From Luscinia megarhynchos (taxonomy: Eukaryota; Chordata; Aves; Passeriformes; Turdidae), in contig CM067572.1 of the NCBI GenBank assembly GCA_034336665.1, forward strand, positions 3,465,786 through 3,529,785: DNA of 64,000 nt, in the 5' to 3' direction. Position numbers and translations under genes: made by a program. This document shows, piece by piece, positions 1-8,000 of this stretch. The stretch's first letter is position 1. Every line of letters starts with the position of its first letter. Under the pieces are notes generated by a model. The model made no database searches. It was not told where the DNA came from and saw only the letters and a list, made by a program, of their open reading frames with translations.

Positions 1-396
1 CAGGCGAGCTCGGTCCCCGCGGGCGCGCACGCTGCCCCCAGCGCCCGCACCTCCGGCTGCTCTGGGGAAGGGGATATTTAATTTTCCCTTTCAGATAAAC
101 TCCCAAGGAGGGAACGGGGGCTCACCCCGCACTCCCCGGCGTCCGGGGTCTGTCCCCGGGGCCGGCGGCACCGACGGGGCAAAGCGGCCCCGTCCCGCGG
201 GGCCGTGGCAGCGCGGCAGCCGCGCTCGCCGCTCTTACCTTGTGTCGCCGGGAGCCCGCGGGGGCAGGGAGGGGGGACAGGGACAAATATCCTTCAGGCG
301 GCTGAAAGCAACATCTCGGCGTTAAACGCGGGCGGAGGCCGCGGCCGTCGAGGTCCGGGGAGCGGCGGGCGCGGCGCGGGGCGCTCCAGCATGTGC

Positions 397-422
397 GGGG
401 GGCGGCGGGGCCCGGGCGGGGG
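397..422 (+). other. G-quadruplex-type G-run cluster
   Basis: Four G-runs (397-402, 407-410, 414-416, 418-422) are separated by loops of 4, 3 and 1 bases, matching the classical quadruplex pattern. On the minus strand, the presumed transcribed sense, the same stretch is C-rich, so a quadruplex would form on the template strand rather than in the RNA. It lies within the candidate first exon. Folding is predicted from pattern only. Confidence 0.55.
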
Positions 423-540
423 CTGCCGGCCCCGGAGGGCTCAGCGGCGGCGGGGCTCGCCGGGCTCCTGCCAGCTCGCCATCACCGTCCCCTTTCGGCC
501 CCTCCTGGTCTTATCGGCTGGCTTTGGGGTGGTGTGTGCG

Positions 541-690
541 AAAAAAGTTACCGGGGAAGGAGAAGGAAGGGGGAAAAAAATAACCAAACCACCCAAAACC
601 CCACACAAGTCTCTTCAGGGGAAGGAAAGGGGGAAAAAATTAAAAAAAAAAAATGGAAAAAGAAAAACAACAACAACAAACCCCACCGCG
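541..690. repeat. A-rich low-complexity patch inside the CpG island
   Basis: About 150 bp of A- and purine-rich sequence, including AAAAAA at 541-546, a run of about 12 A near 640-652 and a short (ACA)n run at 667-679, interrupts otherwise very GC-rich DNA. On the minus strand it reads as a T-rich stretch within the candidate first exon. It gives frames full of Lys/Asn on + and Phe/Leu on -, which are composition artefacts rather than proteins. Confidence 0.6.
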
Positions 691-1840
691 CACCGCTCAA
701 CAAAACAAACTTCTTTGACTTCTCCGCCGGGGATGGGAGAAAAGTGAGTGCGCGTGGGAGGGCGGACGGGCGGGCGGCTCTCCCCCTCCCCACGCCCGCA
801 GCCTGCCCGCGGCGCTGCTTCCCCGCCGCACCCCCGGGCAGCGCCCGGCCCGGCCCGGCGCGGCGCGGCCCTCTCCGCCCCCCCTCCCCGCCCACCCCGT
901 CGGGCCGTGCCCTCCCGCCGCTCCCCTTTCGGGCACTGTCTCTTTAAAGCGGGGCAGCCCCGGCCGCTCCGGCCGCCTTTCCCCCCCCTCCTCCTCCTCC
1001 CCGGCCCCCCCGTCCGGGGCGGCGGCGGCGCTCCCGGCGCGCTTAAAGCGACAGCGGCCCCGCGGCCGGGGGTCACCGCCAGGTCGCGGAGGAGCGGCCC
1101 CGCGGCGGGGGCTCACCGGCAGCCCGCGGGGGCAACCCCCGCCAGCCGCCCCCGGAGGCATCCCCCGCCCGGGGCCGGCGCTGCGCTGCTCCTCGCCGCT
1201 TTGCTGTATTTACTGGCCGCCGCCGCTCGCCCCGGTGCCCGCGGCCCGCAGCGCCGTCGCGGCCGCCCCTTAGCGGGGGCTGTGGCGAGCGGGAGCCGCG
1301 CCGCGCTCGCCCCGACGGCTGCTCCCGGCGCTCCGGGAACCGGCGCGCCCGCCGCGTTACCCGAATCACTCCCGTCATCGCGTCACTCTGGTTATTAATA
1401 ACGATTTTTAATGAAATGCAACTTCTTTTTTTTTGTTTGTGTTCTATTTTTCTTCCCTCGGCCAATTTCGCGACGAGCCCGTTTGGTGCCGCGGAACCAG
1501 CGCCGCTCTTGCAGCCGCTTCCTAAACGATTGGGAGTTTCCCCCCTTTATTTCTTTGGTAACGAATCCCATGAATGGAGCGGCGGGAGGCCGGGCTCTAC
1601 CTGCCCGAGGGGCGGCGGGGCCGGACCCGCTCCCTCTCCCCGGCTCGGGGTTCTCCCGGCACCGCAAACGGACCCGAAATCCAGCCGCGCCGCGAAGCAG
1701 CAAATCCACAAAGTTTGGAACAGCCCGGGCTCTCTACGGCGAGATCCTCGTATATGTGCTTTGGGAGGAGGGCAGGAGAAAAGAAAAAATAAGAGGGCTG
1801 TGCTGTATCTTTTATTGCACCGTCCAGAAGTGCCACCCAC

Positions 1841-1858
1841 TTTTTTTTTTTTTTTTTT
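1841..1858 (+). repeat. Poly-T tract (18 T)
   Basis: An uninterrupted run of 18 T between two GC-rich parts of the island. It shows no retrotransposon body or target-site duplication that would make it a retroposed tail. Confidence 0.85.
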
Positions 1859-1958
1859 AAGTGCAGTTATATTTTTCAGATTAAAAGTGAATTTTTCTTC
1901 CCTGGGGGGCCAAGAAGGGCCGGGGAAGGAGAGCGGGGGGAGGGCGAGAAGCCGAGTG

Positions 1959-2045
1959 ACAGGAGATGCTGATGGATTCGTCTCAGCGGCCCGTTATCTG
2001 TGACATTGACCTGTTAGCTCAGATAATGGCTATTGTCCGAGGGGA
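1959..2045. promoter_or_regulatory. Single-copy islet with opposed GATA words, candidate promoter-proximal element
   Basis: A non-repetitive block in the island contains TTATCTG (1994-2000) and CAGATAA (2020-2026), an inverted pair of the WGATAR/GATA-factor word separated by 19 bp. A SOX-like TATTGTC sits at 2031-2037. The block is bounded on the right by an A18 tract. Motif identity is seen directly; binding and conservation are inferred. Confidence 0.35.
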
Positions 2046-2057
2046 GAGAGACGGGGC

Positions 2058-2147
2058 AAAAAAAAAAAAAAAAAATGCACGCAGTGATGGTAGGTAGGAC
2101 AGGAAAAAAGAAAAAAAAGAAAAAAAAAAAAAGGAAAAAAAAATCCT
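2058..2147 (+). repeat. Polypurine (A-rich) tract
   Basis: An A18 run (2058-2075), a short unique spacer, then an almost purely purine segment of AAAAAAG-type words to about 2,143. It faces a polypyrimidine tract 120 bp downstream, so the two could pair as arms of a large imperfect hairpin. Confidence 0.75.
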
Positions 2148-2268
2148 TTGTCAATAACCTCAAAAAACCGGTGGGAGATTCCCAGAGCGCCCGGGCCTGG
2201 GAACCGGCGCCCGCCCGGTGTGCGGGGCCGTGGGTTCCTGCCCTCCCTCCACTCCCCATTGTTGGGGA

Positions 2269-2346
2269 CTTTTTTTTCCTTCTTATTTTTTTTCCTCTCT
2301 CTCTCTTTTTTTCCCTTTTTTTTTCTTTTTTTTTTTTTTTTTTTTT
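2269..2346 (+). repeat. Polypyrimidine (T/C) tract
   Basis: Seventy-eight bases of T and C with a single A near 2,285, including (TC)n near 2,294-2,306 and a final run of more than 20 T. It is complementary in composition to the purine tract at 2,098-2,143. Such tracts are length-variable and can adopt triplex structures; function is unknown. Confidence 0.8.
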
Positions 2347-2500
2347 AATTTAGCCATAAATTGGCCCGCCTCGCGCTATGAGCTGTTCTATTTTCTCCCT
2401 GTCAGGATGAGGGATTTGCTTTATGATGCATTGTGTATTAAATACAAGTAATCTGGGAAACTGATTGCTCGAGCCCATCGGCCTGATCAGAGCCCCCGAT
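2347..2500. promoter_or_regulatory. Homeobox-word-rich single-copy islet, candidate conserved element
   Basis: A unique AT-balanced stretch between the pyrimidine tract and the next GC-rich block. It carries a TTATGATGCATTGT segment (2,422 onward), a GTATTAAATACAAG segment and a TAATCTGG word, and it ends in a CpG-containing ATCGGCCTGATCAG region at about 2,476. Composition and motif density resemble conserved non-coding DNA next to developmental promoters. No coding frame is evident. Confidence 0.35.
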
Positions 2501-2879
2501 AGCGGAGCCGGAGCCCTCCCTTTCCCTCCCGCTCGGCCGTGGCACAAAGGGAGGAAGCGCGGGCGGACAAAACACAAAAGCGGCTCCCGGTACCGGCGGA
2601 GCGGGCCCGGCCCGGCCGCCCCGGGCGCCCCCGCGCCGCTGGGTGGCGCTCGCCGCCGGGACACCGCGGGCCTCGCCCTCACGGCCGGCGCGGCCGCCGC
2701 TCCCCTTTCTGGGGGGAAAACCCCTTTTTTTTAAAAATAGTTCCCCCTCACGCAGCGCTCCCAGCGGTTCGGCTGTAACCCAGAGGAGGAGGAAGAAGAA
2801 GACGGGGAGGTTTTGGCCTCCGAACCTCAGGGGCTCGCTGCTAGGAGGAGCGGGGGGTCAAGCCTGGCCCTGCCGCCGG

Positions 2880-3260
2880 TCGGGACCTCCAAGATCCCGG
2901 TGTGGGTACACACATCGACACTCATCGATGTATCCCTTCTTTCAGGCGAAAATCTTTAAAACATATCTTGCTGCCTTTCCCCTCTCCCTTCGGACGGTTC
3001 GGTGAGCGCTTCAAGAGGCCCAAATATCTCCGCAGGGTCCCGTTGGCAATTGTTTATTTAAAACAAGTCGCTCTATTAGTGGAGCAGTCAGGAGTTAGTA
3101 CTCCAGTCTGCTAGCAATTCCCACCAGGCTGTAAACTGATGCCTCTTTTAAGCCTTTAACTTCATGGTCGTCCCAGAAGTAAAAGTTCTTCTAATGGAGA
3201 CCCTATGGGCATCGTGCATTCCAGCACATCATTAAAGCAAAGCAAAGCAGCTCGGCCACA
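2880..3260. promoter_or_regulatory. Promoter-flank single-copy block
   Basis: CpG density falls off here but words such as CGGACGGTTCGG (2,991-3,002) persist. A 7-bp inverted repeat, ACATCGA/TCGATGT with a 6-base spacer, lies at 2,912-2,931. The stretch 3,040-3,240 is unique, with several ATTA/TTAA-type words. It may be a promoter-proximal enhancer, but nothing proves it. Confidence 0.3.
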
Positions 3261-3930
3261 GCCAGATGAAATAACGGCACTGTCCACGTTTAATGGGCGT
3301 CCTGGGGCCAAACGCTGCCCAGGACAATGGGGGGAAAATCAGACAAGTCACTGGTGATTTTTTAAATACCGTAAATGTTCATATTAGGCTTAATATTAGC
3401 TTTTCGTTTGTAGACAAGCCACATCACAACCACCTTTTTGAGAGGGGTTTAATGTTATATATCTCAAGGTGACTAAACACAACACTGAGCAATCCTGGCT
3501 AACGCTGTGATGAGTGTTTGAAACACGGGGTGAGTGCATTAACGTGGAGAGAGAGAAAGGGAAAGCAAAGCGAAACAAACACGCGGAAAACAACAGCTCT
3601 GACATATCCTAATGCTCCAGGACTGACCTGGGAAACAAGAAGAACGAAAGGCAACAGACTTTCTGCATGTCAATTCCTCCCACCCCGTGTTGTGGAAATC
3701 AACTTGAAAAAAAAAATAAACAAAAACAGGTGAAAACACGAGTGTTGCTGCTGATTTCATGAGGAAGAGTCAGATAATTTCCAGCCCTTGATGAAGGAGT
3801 GGGCATTGCAGTGCCCCCCACATCAGTGCCCTGTCCCTGCTGCCCCTCCTGCCCTCACACGCTGCCTAGCTCATCCCTCCCAGCCAAAAGGCACTTTTCA
3901 AGTGAGGGAGAGGAGGAGAAAATTAAAGGT

Positions 3931-3953
3931 AAAAAAAAAAAAAAAAAAAAAAA
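3931..3953 (+). repeat. Poly-A tract (23 A)
   Basis: A pure run of 23 A preceded by AAAGGT and followed by GTAAATAAG. No recognisable retroelement lies upstream on the + strand, so it is a simple homopolymer rather than a clear retroposon tail. Confidence 0.9.
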
Positions 3954-5790
3954 GTAAATAAGAAATTTCCCTTGGTCTGGAAATGGGCCCAACTGAAAGC
4001 ATGTTAATCTCCACCTCAGTAATTTGGTTCTCCTGGAGAAGACAGAAGCCCTGCTGCTGTGCCCTGCACTTCATAAATCACGTCTTTATGTGGACAAGGT
4101 CAGGGCACCTAACAGCTCAGACATGGGCCTTTGCAGTGGCTCGGAGGGCTCCGGCATGTTTATTCTCTCGCACAGATCTCTGAGGAGCAGTCCAGCACGC
4201 TTCTAATTACTTTTGATTATTTTCATTTGCTCGGGTCAGACTGGCTTTGCCGGCACTGCTGGAGGGTGGGTTTCCTCCCCCCAGCCCGGCTGTGGGATGC
4301 AGGGGGATCAGTGCTGTGCCCTGCACCCCCTTCCCCAGGGCAGCGCAGGGCTCCAGGGATGCCTGGGGCTCACCCCGCCCGTGGAGGGGTCCCCTTTTGG
4401 CAGCAAACCCGGAACCTCCAGCTGAGACCCCCACAGCTGCCATCCCCCCTGCCATAGCCAGGCAGAGCAGGGCATTTACCAGTGTGAAATGAGGGGTGTG
4501 CAGAAAACACACATCCCCCCCCGAAAGTGCCTACTGCCTTCGGGGAAAAAAAAAAATAAACGACCCTGTATCCTTGCAAAAAAGTTACAGCGGTGCATGT
4601 GCAGGCAATAAAAAGTTGAAGGACCTCTACGATGCCTGTGGGGACAGAGCTGTGCTGAGGGAGCTGCGGAGCACACGCAGCCCCAGCCGTGCACGGAGGC
4701 AGAGCGTGTGTTGCTCTGCTCTCCCCGAGTGCTGAGCAGCCACAGCACAGTCCTTCGGGAATGCAGGGTGCCCACACAGGGTGGGTACATGGTAGGGACA
4801 CGTGAGTGTCCCTGGCAGTGTTGGGGTCCAGGTGTGGGTGAATCCATCCCTGTGTTCCCTCAACAAGCACTGTTACACTCCCTCTTACCGTCTGTAACAA
4901 CACACAGCTGCTACCAGCAGAAGCCAACTACCCAAACTTTGAGCAGAAAGGATCTACTTTTTCTGTCCCATTAAAGCGTGTTCCTTCAAATCCCAATCTG
5001 AGTTTGACAGCCCAACCCTGTATTCTCATCCTGCTGTGAGTGATCCCAGCAGACCAGAGCCCTCGTGTCCTGTACCCAAGTGTGCCAGCATCTCCATCAC
5101 ATTCCAAGGGTGAGGGTGGGTGTTGTGCCATCACAGCTGGTGGTACCCACACTCCTTGAGCAGGGGCTGCCTGGTGGGAAGGAGTTTTCTGGCAGATACT
5201 AAGGTGTGCCACTGGGTTTTGAGCCTGAAACTTTTGTGGACATTGGGTGTTACTGCAAACCAGGAGAAGGGAAATCACAGAAGATTTACCTACTTCATCA
5301 ATCAGGAAGATGTAAAAATGTGTCAGTGGCTGGTATCTGGCTGCCTGGGTGATTTAACTCCTGTCTGGGGGAGGAAATCCTGCAGACACCCTTCCTTGTG
5401 GCAGGACAAGATGCTTGCCTTACTGCAACCAAACCATGGCCCTGGCAGCACACCCCGAATTTGATGCTGAGGGACGCAGTGCTGCTGGTCCACACTCCTG
5501 CTGTGAGCACACTCCTTGCAATGCTTTCCTCTTCCAAACCTTTCCCTAACTGTCCCTGCCAAGGCACGTGCTGTGGTGCTGGATGCTGAGGACTGCTGCT
5601 GTTTTCCTTTGGAGTGCTCATTACTTCCATTACAGAAGAGTCTGGAAGCCCTCATAACCAGCCACACTCAAGGTTACTGTACCCACACGGTGAGACAGCT
5701 CCTGCTGGATGAGTCTGGCACGAGTTTGGCTTTGGTAAAAGTCTGGGGAGAAACTCACATTAGCCAGCTTGTCTTAGCACCTACAAGAGC

Positions 5791-5811
5791 CAAGGCAAGG
5801 CAAGGCAAGGC
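5791..5811 (+). repeat. (CAAGG)n microsatellite, about 4 units
   Basis: Four consecutive CAAGG units, a short pentanucleotide repeat in otherwise unique sequence. Confidence 0.85.
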
Positions 5812-7039
5812 TGACTGATGTGGGTGTTGGCCTACTGTCCACCCAGAATCTGTGTTTTCCTGTGCTTCACCTTCCTCATGTTTTGAAAGGAGGCCAAAAT
5901 CCTGGAGAATCTGGGAAATTCCATTGGCAATGCTCTTGTTCTGCATTTCCCCCTGTGCTGGGCAGCCTGGCTCTTTTCTTTCTTAACCATCCAGAGAGTA
6001 AATGACCTTGAGCATAGCCCTCCAAATCCTACCAACATGAGTAAAAAAGCACCTGTTTGGGTTCTCATCTGGAGATGGAGCAGTGGGACCCATGAAGCCA
6101 ACAGAGGGTCCACATGGGGTGGCCAGAACTCCCACCCAATGTAGCTGCTGCTTCTCTGCCTGAAAACACAACTTCCAGCAGAAGCTGTCCTAAAAATGCT
6201 CTAAGAAACATTCCCTGAGAGGGCATTATATCCAGGAGGTAGGAAGCACAATATAAGGATTTTGCAGACTTCCTTTGTATGTGCATAAGAATTCAACAAG
6301 AATTCAATTTACCCTCCATTTCTTCCAATTTTTTAATTTTTAAGCCTTCTTATTCGACAAATAATTTGAGGGCCTTCTTTGGAAGACTCCTTCCAGTCCC
6401 AGAGCCCTCATGGCACATGAAGAGCCACCCAAGGAGGTTGTGTGGGAGCAAGTCCTGGGGAACCATTTGGGCTTAGGCACTATTCATGATCTGAAAACAG
6501 AATTTGCAAGCCAAAAAGAAGAAAATACGGAAGCAGGGAAAATGCCAGGCCAAGGCAGACTGAAGGGGTTAAAAACCAGAACTTTACACAACAAGAATTA
6601 ATGTGATGCATAACAGGTAATTCTATTTTAATAATCAATTTTAGGAGTGACTGGCTATTTTCAAAGCATTCCTGTTGTAGCCAAAGTTTTAACTAGGCGT
6701 GCGAGAGTGGGCATAAACACCTGTGGACTTTATAAGAGTAAGAAGCAATTTATCACCCAATAAAACGTCAAACACTCATGTTAAAATTTTCAGGTTTGCA
6801 TTTGCTATTTTAAGTGTCACATGTGCGGATGGTTCTAGGGGAGGTTCAGAAGTGGATACACACAGAAACACACGTGCACACAGCCAGCACAACCACCCCT
6901 ACAGCAGGGAAGAAAACTTGCCTGGAAGCACCAATGGTACAGTTTCATCCCTCCTATGTTTTTTTTGTGTTAAACCCATTGTGATCATCGACCAGAGTTG
7001 TCTAAAACCTGAACTAAATGGGCATTAAGTCAGTTGCCA

Positions 7040-7190
7040 TATGAAATTACTGCCATTCGATTTTCAGATAAACCACAAAACTTGATGAACTAACATTGTT
7101 CCAGATGAATTAACTCATCATCCCCGGGAAGAGAAGGTTGTGGAGGAAAGCGAGGGCTCTAATAACGATGATTAATCCTCCTCCTATTGC
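7040..7190. promoter_or_regulatory. Candidate regulatory islet (RUNX, SOX and homeobox words)
   Basis: Unique sequence with AACCACA (RUNX-type, near 7,071), ACATTGTT (SOX-type, near 7,092), GATGAATTAACTCATC (partly palindromic, near 7,105) and CGATGATTAATCC (near 7,167). The close packing of developmental factor words resembles an enhancer. No conservation data are available. Confidence 0.3.
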
Positions 7191-7699
7191 AAGGCACTTG
7201 CCTGCAAGTAGAGAGATGCCCTGCTAAAGGCAAGCTGAGAATCCACAGTGCCTCCAAAACATCTGCCTTGCCAAACCCTGACAGTAGTGTTGAACATTAT
7301 TTACATGTGGGTAGGAGAGGGAGAATTTTTTGTTATGGGCTGGTAATGAAACTATAAATACACTAAAATCCCCATCAACACTTCAAGTCATGCTTGGTAG
7401 ATAAATCCAGGGACTGAAATTCAGGAATGTTAATTTATTCAGCTGGTGGAGGAACATGCAAAGTTGGTCCTTATCCCACACTCAGGCAATCTCCCTGGGA
7501 TTAAGCCATGAAGTGTTTGGGCAATAGTGCCCTGTGAGTGGCTCAGGGCCCTTCGTGTCCCCCACCCTGGCTGTGCTCAGGGTCCTGAGCAGTAAATGCT
7601 TAACTGGCCCCGTGCGTGCACAGCAGCCCACCTGGGCGTGCAGGAGAAGTGCTGCTCCACATAAATTAGTCACACATGGGCAAAGGTGCCTGATGCATT
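7191..7699. other. Non-coding spacer, no gene seen
   Basis: Unique sequence between two candidate regulatory islets, without repeats or a convincing open frame. A slightly GC-richer stretch at about 7,530-7,660 gives overlapping short frames on both strands. Confidence 0.55.
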
Positions 7700-8000
7700 T
7701 GGAAAAATCTTACCCCGAGAGCTACCTGCTTTGCTCTAAAAAAGATTTTGCTCATCAGGAAAATTCAGGGCAGGGAGCGGGGGAGAATATATTTGATGCA
7801 GGTGTCCAAATAAACCTGTCCTATAACCCATGGATCACAATGGGTTATTAATGAAATAGCTGTGAACATCAGCGTATCCTTGTGGCAGATTTCTTTCATA
7901 AATGAGTTGAACATTTTCCAATTTCAGGAAAGTGCTGCTACCTATAAACTTGGAGATTAAGGGCTTTTTCCCCTAAGACTCAGATCCCTCGGGGCACTTG
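7700..8000. promoter_or_regulatory. Candidate regulatory islet with SOX-centred inverted repeat
   Basis: Contains a perfect 9-bp inverted repeat, ATAACCCAT (7,823-7,831) and ATGGGTTAT (7,840-7,848), with an 8-base spacer. The right arm overlaps a SOX-type CACAATGG word. It is followed immediately by a TTATTAATGAAAT homeobox-like stretch. A few CpGs persist (AGCGTATCC near 7,872, CCTCGGGG near 7,988). Regulatory function is inferred from motif layout only. Confidence 0.3.

Larger units (their letters stand above)
239..940 (-). other. Candidate 5' untranslated first exon (minus strand)
   Basis: Read on the minus strand, position 239 ends a CAAG that is followed by GTAAGAG (intron from 238 down), a near-perfect vertebrate splice donor inside the CpG island. 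The upstream edge is a guess placed near the TTTAAA word at 943-948; no transcription start can be measured here. The interval has no sustained coding frame. ATGs at 485 and 393 (minus) open frames of about 13 and 32 codons that stop before the donor, so the exon would be 5' UTR with short upstream frames, and the coding sequence would lie left of the window. Alternatives are the first exon of a long non-coding RNA, or a chance donor. Confidence 0.35.
1..2880. promoter_or_regulatory. Composite CpG island, probable promoter region
   Basis: The first ~2.9 kb is strongly GC-rich with dense CpG dinucleotides, most intense at 1-560, 750-1,400, 1,570-1,745 and 2,455-2,720. The rest of the window is CpG-depleted. 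Lower-GC breaks inside it are homopolymer tracts and two single-copy islets (1,959-2,045 and 2,350-2,460). Large multi-part islands of this kind typically mark promoters of developmental genes. A strong minus-strand splice donor at 239/238 suggests transcription to the left. TTTAAA words at 943-948 and TTAAA at 1,043-1,047 lie in the GC-rich core and could position initiation, but this is weak. The island may continue left of the window. The gene cannot be named from what is visible. Confidence 0.75.
3261..7039. other. Non-coding flank, no gene seen
   Basis: Mixed single-copy sequence. It holds an A23 tract (3,931-3,953), a C/G-richer but CpG-poor stretch at about 4,240-4,850, a (CAAGG)4 microsatellite (5,791-5,811) and a tandem pair of an 11-mer AAGAATTCAAY (6,288-6,309). 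Overlapping frames of up to 185 codons occur on both strands around 4,370-4,930, with Cys/Ser/Pro-rich composition and no domain. I interpret them as spurious. Confidence 0.6.

Noticed and set aside
733..748. Plus-strand donor-like AAA|GTGAGT after a short ATG at 732
   Set aside because: The exon base before GT is A rather than G and the frame is only a few codons. The minus-strand donor at 239 is much better, though a bidirectional promoter stays possible.
748..1398. 216-codon + frame and other long frames in the CpG island (393-947, 697-1,161 minus, 1,416-2,003)
   Set aside because: GC-rich DNA lacks stop codons. The frames are Arg/Pro/Ala/Gly-rich on both strands at once, run into homopolymers, and show no domain.
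3931..3953. Poly-A tracts here and at 35,716 as tails of processed pseudogenes
   Set aside because: The upstream sequence shows no intronless gene-like frame, polyadenylation signal in place, or flanking direct repeats.
4370..4927. 185-codon minus-strand frame
   Set aside because: Overlaps several frames on both strands in a CpG-poor, C-rich block; Cys/His/Pro-rich composition without zinc-finger spacing or any known domain.
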